DNA of 23,232 bases from an uncultured Bacilli bacterium (GTDB lineage: Bacteria > Bacillota_I > Bacilli_A > RF39 > UBA660): NCBI GenBank assembly GCA_944332375.1, contig CALVJU010000084.1, positions 1 through 23,232 of the forward strand, in the 5' to 3' direction. Under the pieces are notes generated by a model. It saw only the letters and a list, made by a program, of their open reading frames with translations, made no database searches and had not been told where the DNA came from. Below are positions 14,136 to 21,858 of this stretch, in pieces. Every line of letters starts with the position of its first letter. Position 1 is the stretch's first letter. A program made the position numbers and the translations under genes.

Positions 14136-15331
14136 TCAATCTCTTTTTTTCTCATGAAATCATTCTTGTGTAAAGTAATGTCAGTTTCTATCCATACAAT
14201 TTGTCTAGGATGATTCACTATTTCTAATGGTTTGCCCTCTTCATCATATATATGTTCTATTTTTAAAATGTTGACAAAATCATTCGGCCCAAAAAACTCT
14301 ACAAGATCCCCTACTTTAAAATAGTTTCTCTGTTCGATTTTTGCCAAGTTTTTCTTTTCGTCATATTCTAAAACAATTCCTAAGAAATCCTGATTAGATA
14401 ATTCAAACCTACCATTATAATATTGACAGTCTTTTCCATAATATCCATCAAAGAATTGAACTGTGCTTTCTCTATTTGCAACACGGTCTAATACCTTCTT
14501 CTCTTGTTGGATTAATTCTTTGGTTAAACGCTTTTCATAATAAGCATCAATCACTTTACGATACGCACTAACTACGGTTGCGATATAGTAAATAGAACGC
14601 ATTCTTCCTTCGATCTTGAAAGAAGAGATTCCCAGTTCAATCATTTCCGGTATTTTTTCAATCATGGATAAATCTTTGGTACAAAATGTGAATGGTTTTT
14701 TCCCTTCGATTTTTTCTCCATCTTCCAATAAGTCAAAATCCCAACGACAGATTTGACTACATCCTCCACGATTGGAATCTCGTTCGGTAAAGTAATTAGA
14801 AAGAACACATCTTCCACTGAATGAAGCACACATTGCTCCATGGATAAATGTTTCTATTTCAATTGGAACGTGTTTCATAATATCACTGATGTCTTCTTTT
14901 GTGGCTTCACGGGCTAATACAATACGACTCGCACCAATCTTTTTTAAGAAACTTGCTCCCAAATAATTCAATGTTGATTGTTGGGTTGAGACATGGAGTT
15001 CTAGTGAAGTATGTTTTTTAGCAAAAGCAATAATGGCAGGATCACTAACAATGATCGCATCTGCTTTGACTTGTTCTAAGGCTTTTAAATAAGTTTCTAA
15101 TTCTTTGGTTTCTTTTTCATGCATGACAATATTTACAGTCACATATACTTTCTTGTTTTTCTGATGGGCAAACTGAATTCCTTCTTCTAATTCTTCTAAT
15201 GAGAAATTCAATGCGTTTGCACGTAATCCAAAACTAGGACCACCGACATAAACGGCATCTGCACCATATAAAATGGCCCATTTCAAGCTCTCTAAAGAAC
15301 CTGCAGGCGCTAATAATTCTACTCTATCCAT
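14117..15331 (-). CDS. U32 family tRNA hydroxylation protein, TrhP2/YrrO-like
   Basis: U32 'peptidase' family protein. In B. subtilis YrrN and YrrO (TrhP1/TrhP2) are needed for prephenate-dependent 5-hydroxylation of wobble uridine 34 in tRNA. The 404-residue product opens with VELLAPAGSLESLKWAILYGADAV-type sequence (TIM-barrel start). It has the family core FIHGAMCASFSGRC at 162-175 and conserved cysteines at 168, 175, 191 and 195, the likely iron-sulfur ligands. A C-terminal beta domain ends it. The ATG overlaps the preceding U32 gene by 8 nt, so the two are translated together, consistent with a heteromeric pair. The presence of a TrmR gene in this window supports the wobble-uridine role over a true protease. 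Confidence 0.88.
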   Translation of the reverse strand: MDRVELLAPAGSLESLKWAILYGADAVYVGGPSFGLRANALNFSLEELEEGIQFAHQKNKKVYVTVNIVMHEKETKELETYLKALEQVKADAIIVSDPAIIAFAKKHTSLELHVSTQQSTLNYLGASFLKKIGASRIVLAREATKEDISDIMKHVPIEIETFIHGAMCASFSGRCVLSNYFTERDSNRGGCSQICRWDFDLLEDGEKIEGKKPFTFCTKDLSMIEKIPEMIELGISSFKIEGRMRSIYYIATVVSAYRKVIDAYYEKRLTKELIQQEKKVLDRVANRESTVQFFDGYYGKDCQYYNGRFELSNQDFLGIVLEYDEKKNLAKIEQRNYFKVGDLVEFFGPNDFVNILKIEHIYDEEGKPLEIVNHPRQIVWIETDITLHKNDFMRKKEIDKIMNS

Positions 15332-16202
15332 TTTTCTTCACCCTATATATCGTTTCTTTATATAAAAAGCCTAAATCATAGTTGCCACCAAGTAATTGAT
15401 CTACTTTCTCTTTTTCTTTTTCATCACCCGTGATCAAATAATGAGTATAACTATTTAACACAGAGAGGAAAAGGTCATGATCCAATAATTGCTCCGATAA
15501 AATCACGTAAGAAATTCCCATTTCTTGAAATTGTTTTGTCTCTTTGATGGCATGTAATGGGACAGAAGTATAAACCGTTGTTCCATATGTATGATCGACA
15601 ATTGGATATGTTTTCTTCTCCTTTTCTATGCGATAAGTACCATAATGAGTATCTAATGAGAAGGTCTCTAAATAATTCTGAACAAGATGTCTTTTACTTT
15701 CAAACATTGGATAATATCCAAAAACTGGAACAAAACAAGATAACTGTGTTTCTTTTTGGATTGTCTCAATTTCTTGAAGGGTTAAATTGGTAGAAAGTGA
15801 AATTCCTTTTACCCCTTCTTTTTCATAAAATCTCGCACTAAAAGAATTCGTTGTCATGTGTTCTTGATTCCAGATAAGAGAAATAGAAAATCCCCTTTCT
15901 TGAACAAGTTGTAGAATGGCTAAATCATAGAAAAAGACACCATCGACAGATAAGTTTTCTATTTCCTGTAAACAAGCTTCTACCTTTTTTAAATCATGAT
16001 GATCATAGTTTCGATTCAATGAAAGATAAACTTCTTTCCCCTGCTTTTTGATATCATGAATCGTTTCTTTTAATTCTTGTATAGAATAAGTATGTTCAAA
16101 GTGAACAGCAAGGTCTTTTATACCAAACAAAAAAGCATCTGCGCCTTGGTTTATCTCATCTAAAACATACTCTTTTTTCTTAGGAATGACTAACTTTTTC
16201 AT
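15324..16202 (-). CDS. U32 family protein, TrhP1/YrrN-like partner
   Basis: This is a shorter U32-family protein of 292 residues, encoded just before and overlapping the Cys-rich U32 gene. It has the barrel-like first half (NQGADAFLFGIKDLAV near residue 18; VYLSLNRNYDHHDLKK near 58). Where the partner has the Cys-rich FIHGAMCASFSGRC it reads FVPVFGYYPMFESKRHLVQN, so the iron-sulfur ligands are missing. It probably serves as the non-cluster subunit of a pair that hydroxylates wobble uridine in tRNA, as proposed for B. subtilis YrrN and YrrO; this is inference from order and similarity. GAGGTG precedes the ATG. A consensus promoter lies at 16227-16255. Confidence 0.82.
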   Translation of the reverse strand: MKKLVIPKKKEYVLDEINQGADAFLFGIKDLAVHFEHTYSIQELKETIHDIKKQGKEVYLSLNRNYDHHDLKKVEACLQEIENLSVDGVFFYDLAILQLVQERGFSISLIWNQEHMTTNSFSARFYEKEGVKGISLSTNLTLQEIETIQKETQLSCFVPVFGYYPMFESKRHLVQNYLETFSLDTHYGTYRIEKEKKTYPIVDHTYGTTVYTSVPLHAIKETKQFQEMGISYVILSEQLLDHDLFLSVLNSYTHYLITGDEKEKEKVDQLLGGNYDLGFLYKETIYRVKKNG

Positions 16203-16226
16203 AACACACCTCTTTTAAACAATCGC

Positions 16227-16255
16227 ATTATATCATACGAACAAATGTTTTGCAA
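16227..16255 (-). promoter_or_regulatory. Promoter of the trhP1-trhP2-greA operon
   Basis: The -35 box is TTGCAA (16250-16255) and the -10 box is TATAAT (16227-16232), with 17 nt between and a TGA extension. Confidence 0.85.
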
Positions 16256-16270
16256 CCCCCTCTAAAATAG

Positions 16271-16314
16271 AAAAAAAGAAAACCCTTTACTACTTTAGAA
16301 TAAATTGTTTTCTT
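16271..16314 (-). terminator. Terminator of the SLT-like gene
   Basis: AAGAAAAC pairs with GTTTTCTT over 8 bp around a 23-nt loop, followed by a T run on the minus strand. The large loop makes it a moderate call. Confidence 0.5.
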
Positions 16315-17384
16315 GATATTCCTTCCTCTAAATCATTTTGAATTGATTGATTCAATAATTCTTGAATCGTTTGCAATGTCGCACGTATTGCATCTTGTTC
16401 TGTACTAGACAATTTTGTAACTTGATATTTTTCGGAATTAGCAACTACCATTGCTGTTAATTGCTCATCACCAGTTTGAAAAATAAGATATGGAACAACA
16501 AGATTTTCGTATACATCATTGACATAGTTTGGATTTCCAGAAACGATACCATGATCTCTAAATCGATCTGCACCGACTTTTCCTTTGTTATAAATATCTA
16601 ATGCATAATCGACAGTTAAATCAGATGATTTTAATGCATTAGTTAATTCCATTACACCAAGACGGGAATTGATTTCAAAATCACTTAATAAATCAACTAA
16701 TCGTGGAATCGCATCTGTCTGTTTTGTTACATAATTATATCCTTTACGATCTGGTTTTGATTTTTTTTCTTCTTTAGAAGCTGTTTTGGTATAAAAGTTT
16801 GTTTTTTCTTGTTGTGTAATTCCAATCGCATATAACGTATTTCCGAATGGATCTTTGGTACCGACAAAATCTTCATGATTTAAACCAGATTCTGTTTTTT
16901 CTAGTGCGAATAATAAATATGGATCCATACCATACTCTCTACAAATTTGAAGTTGTAATCGTCCATCTTCTGTATTCATATACTCTTGACATTCTTCCAT
17001 ACTCCAGTTTGTTCCTAGTACTTCTGGTTGTCCCATCTCTTTTGTTTTTTCAGACATTAAAATAGAAACGAACTCTTTATCCATTTCTTGTGCATTTAAT
17101 AGTCTTTCAGAATGAGCAATCATTTGAAAACGTACTGTTTCTAGATCCATATCTAGTTCCTGTGCGATGCGACCTAGGCAAGTATCTGTAATAAAATTAG
17201 GACTTGTAACAAAATTCAGTAACATTTCACAAGCTTGTTCAAATGCTTGTGGAACTTCTTTCGTAAGATCTTTTGTCTGTTCCTCCTGTTTTACTTGCTC
17301 TTGTCCTACTTCTTGTTGAAGTGAAACAGAGCCACCACATAGTAACATGGCTAAAGCTGTTAAAACATATTTCTTCCTACTCAT
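16290..17384 (-). CDS. Exported SLT/lysozyme-like protein, putative muramidase
   Basis: The 364-residue product has an N-terminal signal (KKYVLTALAMLLCGG). A Cys lies at residue 16, but LLC is a poor lipobox, so secretion or simple anchoring is more likely than a lipoprotein. Residues 25-145 are helical and acidic. From about 145 it resembles soluble lytic transglycosylase domains: ICREYGMDPYLLFALEKTESG with a candidate catalytic Glu at 165, then YAIGITQQEKTN in place of the usual GLMQ segment, DIYNKGKVGADRF in place of the YNAG motif, and PNYVNDVYENLV near the end. It may cut peptidoglycan glycan strands or be a degenerate relative. The ATG follows AAAGGGG. It has its own promoter and lies next to another exported protein. 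Confidence 0.7.
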   Translation of the reverse strand: MSRKKYVLTALAMLLCGGSVSLQQEVGQEQVKQEEQTKDLTKEVPQAFEQACEMLLNFVTSPNFITDTCLGRIAQELDMDLETVRFQMIAHSERLLNAQEMDKEFVSILMSEKTKEMGQPEVLGTNWSMEECQEYMNTEDGRLQLQICREYGMDPYLLFALEKTESGLNHEDFVGTKDPFGNTLYAIGITQQEKTNFYTKTASKEEKKSKPDRKGYNYVTKQTDAIPRLVDLLSDFEINSRLGVMELTNALKSSDLTVDYALDIYNKGKVGADRFRDHGIVSGNPNYVNDVYENLVVPYLIFQTGDEQLTAMVVANSEKYQVTKLSSTEQDAIRATLQTIQELLNQSIQNDLEEGISRKQFILK

Positions 17385-17413
17385 GTTATCTTCCCCTTTC
17401 CAAAACGTTCAAT

Positions 17414-17442
17414 AGGATACCACATTTTTTGCGATTTGTCAA
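17414..17442 (-). promoter_or_regulatory. Promoter of the SLT-like gene
   Basis: The -35 box is TTGACA (17437-17442) and the -10 box is TATCCT (17414-17419), with 17 nt between and TGG before the -10. The -35 abuts the U tract of the upstream terminator. Confidence 0.75.
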
Positions 17443-17466
17443 AAAAGGCTTAAAAAATAAAGCCTT
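17441..17466 (-). terminator. Terminator of the 534-aa gene
   Basis: AAGGCTT pairs with AAGCCTT over 7 bp around an 8-nt loop (17445-17466), and TTTT follows on the minus strand. Confidence 0.75.
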
Positions 17467-19069
17467 ATTGTAAACTTGCAACCTTTTGTGCCTTTATATT
17501 TTGTACTTGATTAGAAAGGATTGTACTGCGTTGATAAGCTAATTCATCGACTAATTCTTGCATGAAATTCTTTTCTTGTGGTGTGAAAGCATCTGATAAT
17601 TCCATGTGTTCAAGATCAATAGTTTGGTAAATTTGTTGGAATGTTTCTTGATCGTAATAAGTATCAAGATATTCTTCGTAAATTTCTTTCATTTGTTTCT
17701 GATACTGATAAGTTTGTAAGTATTCTTTTAACCATTCTTCCTCTTCTTCTAAAAGAAAATAAGGCTTTAATTGATCGACAAGACGCATAGAAGAATTCCA
17801 AACATACATTCTTTCTTGGAATAATTTCATCAAGTATGCTTGATCCTTGATAGTCAATTGACGACTTGTTGTACTGTTCATGAGTGACCATAAGAAGTTT
17901 CTCGTCAATTGTTCGTCGGCAAAATTGCGCTGATCTTCTAATTGTAATAAATCATTTTCTCGTAATAGTCCGTTTTGTAGTAAAGATTCGATATTACGAA
18001 ATTCGCTTTGATAACAATCTAACATAGTATATTGTGACAAAAACCAAGTCTTTTCTGCTTCCTCTGTTCCATTTAAAACAGGAAATTGTTGTAGTAATGC
18101 GATGGGGTTTTGTAACATCAATGCTTTATCAATCGCGTCCAACTGAAATTGTGGTTGTAAAAGTAGAGATAATTGTAAATTGTGGTATAAAAATACTTTT
18201 TTCGTATTCCACAAAGAATCTTGATCTGAAAAATAAGAAGATAGTAAATCGGTATATGCATCTCCTAAAAAGGAAGAAGAATACATATCTGTAATCGCAA
18301 CCGCTGAGGAATCATTCATTGGAAAGTTTTGATTGACTACTTCTGGGCAAGCACACATAATTGTTTTTAAAATCATCATATCTGTATCTTTTTCTAGTTG
18401 TTCATGAAATGGTAAGAAGTTTTTTCCTGATATATCAGAATAACAGAAAAGATGCATTTGGTCTTCATAAATACGTTCACAAACAGGTTCTGATTCCATG
18501 TTACTAGAATATACGACTGCACTGCTTCCCAAAGTACAGACAATTTTAGAGAGATCTAAATTAGGAATGATACGATAGATTCGTTCTAATATTTCACGAA
18601 ATTGACAGACAAAGATATGAATTTCTTCTTCTGTAAAAGAAACGTATCCTACTTTCTTCTGCATTTCTTTGGAATTATTCAGAATCATTTGTTCTACAGA
18701 GTCCCAATGAATGGTCTGATCTGTCAATAATTCCTGATGAATGTGTTCTTGATGTTGAAATTGTAATAATGCATGTTGTAAAGTATCGATATTTAATTGA
18801 TAAACATGAGAGGAATTCATCTGATTTAAAAAAGTTTGTTTGGCTTTTTCATAGGGAATTTCTTTTACTTGTAAATCACTACTAGATAAAATTAAGTCTT
18901 GTGAGATCCCAGAAGAATAGAATGGAGAGTCTTCGTCTAGTTCTCCATAAGCTAAATCTGACTCTGGTTGTTTCCATACGAGTTCTCCTAGTAATACATT
19001 GGTTGTAACAAGAATACAAGTGATTGGTAAAACTCCATGGGTAATCCATTTTTTAGTATTTCCCTTCAT
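17465..19069 (-). CDS. Exported or membrane-anchored protein of unknown function, 534 aa
   Basis: I do not recognise a family. An N-terminal basic stretch (KGNTKKW) and a hydrophobic segment (about residues 10-27) form a signal peptide or membrane anchor. The remaining roughly 500 residues are extracytoplasmic, acidic, mostly helical, and very rich in Gln, Leu, Glu and Tyr. No repeats or catalytic motifs stand out. Cysteines are few; two lie in MCACPEVV near residue 230. The preferred start is the ATG at 19069, with AAGG 6 nt upstream; the in-frame ATG at 19075 touches that site. It has a TTGACA-N18-TATAAT promoter and its own terminator. The neighbour downstream is an exported SLT-like protein, so a cell-wall role is possible but unproven. 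Confidence 0.75.
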   Translation of the reverse strand: MKGNTKKWITHGVLPITCILVTTNVLLGELVWKQPESDLAYGELDEDSPFYSSGISQDLILSSSDLQVKEIPYEKAKQTFLNQMNSSHVYQLNIDTLQHALLQFQHQEHIHQELLTDQTIHWDSVEQMILNNSKEMQKKVGYVSFTEEEIHIFVCQFREILERIYRIIPNLDLSKIVCTLGSSAVVYSSNMESEPVCERIYEDQMHLFCYSDISGKNFLPFHEQLEKDTDMMILKTIMCACPEVVNQNFPMNDSSAVAITDMYSSSFLGDAYTDLLSSYFSDQDSLWNTKKVFLYHNLQLSLLLQPQFQLDAIDKALMLQNPIALLQQFPVLNGTEEAEKTWFLSQYTMLDCYQSEFRNIESLLQNGLLRENDLLQLEDQRNFADEQLTRNFLWSLMNSTTSRQLTIKDQAYLMKLFQERMYVWNSSMRLVDQLKPYFLLEEEEEWLKEYLQTYQYQKQMKEIYEEYLDTYYDQETFQQIYQTIDLEHMELSDAFTPQEKNFMQELVDELAYQRSTILSNQVQNIKAQKVASLQ

Positions 19070-19097
19070 ATTCATCCTTCTTTCATAGGCAAAAGGT

Positions 19098-19127
19098 ATT
19101 ATAGCTTATTTTTTTCTTTACTGTCAA
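19098..19127 (-). promoter_or_regulatory. Strong promoter of the 534-aa gene
   Basis: The -35 box is TTGACA (19122-19127) and the -10 box is TATAAT (19098-19103), with 18 nt between. Both boxes match consensus, directly after the trmR terminator. Confidence 0.85.
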
Positions 19128-19128
19128 G

Positions 19129-19152
19129 AAAAATCACTCTTTTCGAGTGACT
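19129..19152 (-). terminator. Terminator of the ireB-to-trmR operon
   Basis: AGTCACTC pairs with GAGTGATT over 8 bp (one G-U) around GAAAA, followed by a T run. It overlaps the end of trmR. Confidence 0.8.
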
Positions 19153-19712
19153 CCGATGCCATCGCCAATCTCATAAATTGTTGTTGTAAAGCCTTCTTTT
19201 TGTTCTAAATATGTGATGTAGTTTCTAATCTTCTGCACTAATTGGCGTAAGTTTTTACTTTCTATTCTCTCTTTTTGTTTGGTATAACCGTGAAAATATA
19301 AATTATCCGATATCACAGTTCCCCCTGGTTTTAAAAATGGGGTAAATTGCTCAAAGAATTTGATATATTGACTTTTGGCTGCATCAATGAAAATCAAGTC
19401 ATAAGTTTGATCAGGAGTAAAATCAAAAGCATCCCCATAATGGATGGTAATTTGCTCTTCGAAATGCATTTTTTGAATATTTTCAACGGCTTTTTGATAA
19501 CGTTCTAGATCACGTTCGATTGTTGTTACATGGATTGTTTTTCTGATCTGTGCCATTCGTATCGCAGAATAGCCAATCGCACTTCCAATCTCTAAGACCT
19601 GACAAATCTCTTCATGTTCTTGAATATATTTTGTAAGAAATTGGATTCCTTCTTGTTCCATGATAGGAACGTGATGTTCTTTTGCGTAATGTTCGATTTC
19701 TTTTATTCCCAT
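19134..19712 (-). CDS. trmR: tRNA 5-hydroxyuridine O-methyltransferase (TrmR/YrrM)
   Basis: This class I SAM-dependent O-methyltransferase is related to catechol O-methyltransferase. B. subtilis YrrM (TrmR) converts 5-hydroxyuridine at position 34 of tRNA to 5-methoxyuridine. Visible motifs are the SAM site VLEIGSAIGYSAIRMA (motif I), the acidic TIERDLERYQKA (motif II) and DLIFIDAAKSQY with the metal-binding Asp, then GGTVISDNLYFHG. The preferred start is the ATG at 19712, about 11 nt after AAGGA; an in-frame GTG at 19721 is only 2 nt from that site. It overlaps the 3' end of mltG by 10 nt. The trhP pair that makes its substrate is 3 kb downstream, split off by two exported-protein genes. Confidence 0.88.
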   Translation of the reverse strand: MGIKEIEHYAKEHHVPIMEQEGIQFLTKYIQEHEEICQVLEIGSAIGYSAIRMAQIRKTIHVTTIERDLERYQKAVENIQKMHFEEQITIHYGDAFDFTPDQTYDLIFIDAAKSQYIKFFEQFTPFLKPGGTVISDNLYFHGYTKQKERIESKNLRQLVQKIRNYITYLEQKEGFTTTIYEIGDGIGVTRKE

Positions 19713-20788
19713 GTTAACCACAATCCTTGTTCTTTAAGATCAGCGATGGTCTGGTTATGACCACTACTGGTCTCATTAAAATATACTTTTTTATTTTTAT
19801 CTGCGACAAAATAGTAATAATCGTTTTGAGCAGGTTGAATGGAAACTAAGATCGTATCGATTCCCGGATTACAAATTGGTCCTACTGGTAAATGACCAGC
19901 ACTAGAAGCAACTCTGGTGTTATAGGCATTTTCTTCGTTGATTTCAGAGACATATAAGTCTCTACTACCCATATCTACTTGTGCACCATAATAGGTTGTA
20001 ACATCACTTCCTAGTGCCATATTACTTTCTAGACGATTATAAAAGACACGAGCTACCATTTCACGATCAGATGTTGTACTTGCTTCTAATTCGGCCATAG
20101 AAGCAATGGTTAGGATTTGATGATAGGTATAGCCACTTGCTTCAATGGAGCTACGATAGTCCTCTAACCTCGTCTCTGTTTCATCGAACATCTTTTTAAA
20201 TAACTCTTTTAAGTCAACATCAGCACTCGTAAAACGATAGGTATCTGGAAGTAAATATCCTTCTAAAGAATAATAAATATCTGGATTTTTTACTTCATCC
20301 GTAATAAACCAATAAGTTTCTATTAATTCATTTAAATAAGTTTCATCTTGTAATAAAGTGTAGACCTCTTCTTCGGTATGATTGGTATTCTCTGCAATAA
20401 TGGATGCGATTTGCCTTACATTTCTTCCTTCTGGGAAAGTAATAGAGATCTCATCTGTAAAAAATGTTTCATCCCCTGAAAGACTATGAATCAGTGTTCT
20501 TAAGTCCATGTTTTGATTTAAGTTATAGTTTCCTTCTTTTAAAGGGTTTAAGCTCTGTAAACGAATGTATAGTTTATAAGCAAACTCAGAGCGAATTAAG
20601 CCTGCTTCTTTTAATTTTGGGGCAATGGAATAATAAGTTTCTCCCTCTTCTACAGTAAAAGATACAGGATGAGAACTGTTTGAAACCGCACCAAACAATG
20701 TCATAAACCAAATGAGTCCAATGATGAGAATAATACAAACAACTAAGATAATCACTGGTTTTTTCTTTAATCTTCTTCTCTTTTTCAT
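19703..20788 (-). CDS. mltG: Endolytic transglycosylase MltG
   Basis: MltG is a membrane-anchored lytic transglycosylase that cuts nascent peptidoglycan and limits glycan strand length. A basic head and one membrane segment (about residues 11-31) are followed by a LysM-like domain (about 40-105) and the YceG catalytic domain. The catalytic region reads ILTIASMAELEAST then REMVARVFYNRL, with the probable catalytic Glu at about residue 233. HLPVGPICNPG and the DYYYFVADK motif follow, as in the family. The ATG at 20788 has only a weak GGTG upstream, and a hairpin (20799-20820) sits right before it. The frame extends to a TTG at 20797, which I do not favour. Confidence 0.95.
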   Translation of the reverse strand: MKKRRRLKKKPVIILVVCIILIIGLIWFMTLFGAVSNSSHPVSFTVEEGETYYSIAPKLKEAGLIRSEFAYKLYIRLQSLNPLKEGNYNLNQNMDLRTLIHSLSGDETFFTDEISITFPEGRNVRQIASIIAENTNHTEEEVYTLLQDETYLNELIETYWFITDEVKNPDIYYSLEGYLLPDTYRFTSADVDLKELFKKMFDETETRLEDYRSSIEASGYTYHQILTIASMAELEASTTSDREMVARVFYNRLESNMALGSDVTTYYGAQVDMGSRDLYVSEINEENAYNTRVASSAGHLPVGPICNPGIDTILVSIQPAQNDYYYFVADKNKKVYFNETSSGHNQTIADLKEQGLWLTWE

Positions 20789-20796
20789 GTACACCA

Positions 20797-20820
20797 AAAA
20801 CGAGCTTACGCTGGCTCGTT
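20797..20820 (-). promoter_or_regulatory. Hairpin at the mltG translation start
   Basis: AACGAGC pairs with GCTCGTT over 7 bp around an 8-nt loop, followed by only three T. It spans the DUF1292 stop codon and ends 11 nt before the mltG ATG. It may be a weak terminator or may limit mltG translation. Confidence 0.45.
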
Positions 20821-21096
20821 TCCTTCTTCTTCGATTTCTGATTGTAATTCATCAATAATTGTTTGAATAATTTTCCACTCTTTCTCTGTTTCAATTGGTT
20901 CTAATACGGTTGTTTTCGCATTTGGTGTATAAATAGCTGCATATACTCTTGTATTTCCATCTTTGTCTTGCGTATTATCTGTATACACCATATAATTTTT
21001 CTTTGTCTCTTCACTTTCAAAAGTGAAAAGTACATCACACTCTACATCTTTTCCATCTTGATCTTTTAACGTAAAAGTCATTCTTTCTTCTTCCAT
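20806..21096 (-). CDS. DUF1292 family protein (YrzB-like)
   Basis: This small acidic cytosolic protein of 96 residues is the usual neighbour of ruvX and mltG in Bacillota. The DUF1292 pattern is visible: MTFTLKDQDGKDVECDVLFTF, then YMVYTDNTQDKDGNTRVYAAIY, with an acidic tail (EEEGNEPA). Its biochemical role is unknown to me. The start ATG overlaps the ruvX stop (TAATG), and AAGGAGG lies 8 nt upstream, so it is co-transcribed and coupled. Confidence 0.9.
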   Translation of the reverse strand: MEEERMTFTLKDQDGKDVECDVLFTFESEETKKNYMVYTDNTQDKDGNTRVYAAIYTPNAKTTVLEPIETEKEWKIIQTIIDELQSEIEEEGNEPA

Positions 21097-21518
21097 TACT
21101 GGTTCCTCCTTTTATCTAAATAAGTTTGTAATATAATATTGGCAGCTAAACTATCTATCTTTTTCTTTCTTTTCTTTCTAGAAATATCAAATTCTAACAT
21201 GTAATTTGTCGCTTCTTTTGTCGTGAGTCTTTCATCTTGTAAATAAACAGGAAGATGAAATGTTTTTTCTAACAACTCTTTGAATTCGATCGACATTGTC
21301 GCATGTTCTCCAATACTATTATCCATATTTTTCGGTAAGCCTAAGACAAAGCTCTCAATTGAAAATTCATTTAATACTTCTTTTAGTTGATCGAGTAATT
21401 GTTGATAGTTTTCCTCTTCATAGCGAATGGTATAAAGGGGTGTTGCGATCGTTTTTGTCTCATCAGAAAGGGAAAGTCCTAAAGTTCTTGTACCTAAGTC
21501 TAATCCTAGAATTCTCAC
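21096..21518 (-). CDS. ruvX: RuvX/YqgF family putative pre-16S rRNA nuclease
   Basis: This RNase H-fold protein was long called a Holliday junction resolvase homolog; in E. coli YqgF acts in 16S rRNA 5'-end maturation. The 140-residue product has the first catalytic Asp in ILGLDLGTRTLGLSLSD (residue 7), the strand VLGLPKNMDNSIG, the Glu in LQDERLTTKEA and the last Asp in KKIDSLAANIIL. The start is GTG within the overlap GTGA shared with the end of ireB. It has no good Shine-Dalgarno site, so it probably relies on coupling. Confidence 0.93.
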   Translation of the reverse strand: MRILGLDLGTRTLGLSLSDETKTIATPLYTIRYEEENYQQLLDQLKEVLNEFSIESFVLGLPKNMDNSIGEHATMSIEFKELLEKTFHLPVYLQDERLTTKEATNYMLEFDISRKKRKKKIDSLAANIILQTYLDKRRNQ

Positions 21519-21763
21519 TTGTGTTCCATATAATGATGAATTAAAAACTCTAAGATTTTACTACGATCATAACGCATAATCATGTTACGCGCTTCTTTAT
21601 GGCTGGTAATATAACCAGGGTCTCCACTCATCAAATACCCTACGAGTTGTGTCATCGCATCATAGCCACGCTCTTCTAAAATAGCAATGACCTTTGTTAA
21701 ACAATCACCAATGAGTCCCTCTTGAATCTCATTGACATGGTAAACTTTAGTTTCTTCTTTCAT
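21515..21763 (-). CDS. ireB: IreB family regulatory protein (YrzL, DUF965)
   Basis: This small protein of 82 residues belongs to the IreB family. In Enterococcus faecalis IreB is a substrate of the Ser/Thr kinase IreK and affects cephalosporin tolerance. The family core is visible as VNEIQEGLIGDCLTKVIAIL, ERGYDAMTQLVGYLMSGDP and YITSHKEARNMIMRYDR. Full length for the family. It is the first gene of the operon ireB-ruvX-DUF1292-mltG-trmR, with AGGTG upstream of the ATG, and overlaps ruvX by 4 nt. No kinase gene is in this window. Confidence 0.93.
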   Translation of the reverse strand: MKEETKVYHVNEIQEGLIGDCLTKVIAILEERGYDAMTQLVGYLMSGDPGYITSHKEARNMIMRYDRSKILEFLIHHYMEHK

Positions 21764-21792
21764 CGAATCACCTACTTTATGAATACAATTTT

Positions 21793-21821
21793 ATTCTACC
21801 ATGAAATAAAAAAATAAACAA
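21793..21821 (-). promoter_or_regulatory. Promoter of the ireB operon
   Basis: The -35 box is TTGTTT (21816-21821) and the -10 box is TAGAAT (21793-21798), with 17 nt between and TGG before the -10. Confidence 0.75.
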
Positions 21822-21828
21822 CAAAGAA

Positions 21829-21858
21829 CAAAAAAATAACAGAAATTTGTCCTGTTAT
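21829..21858 (-). terminator. Terminator of the HhH-like gene
   Basis: ATAACAG pairs with CTGTTAT over 7 bp around a 9-nt loop (21836-21858), followed by a T run. It overlaps the stop codon. Confidence 0.75.

Noticed and set aside
16290..17384. Lipoprotein signal in the SLT-like protein
   Set aside because: The residues before Cys16 are M-L-L, which do not fit a lipobox needing a small residue at -1.
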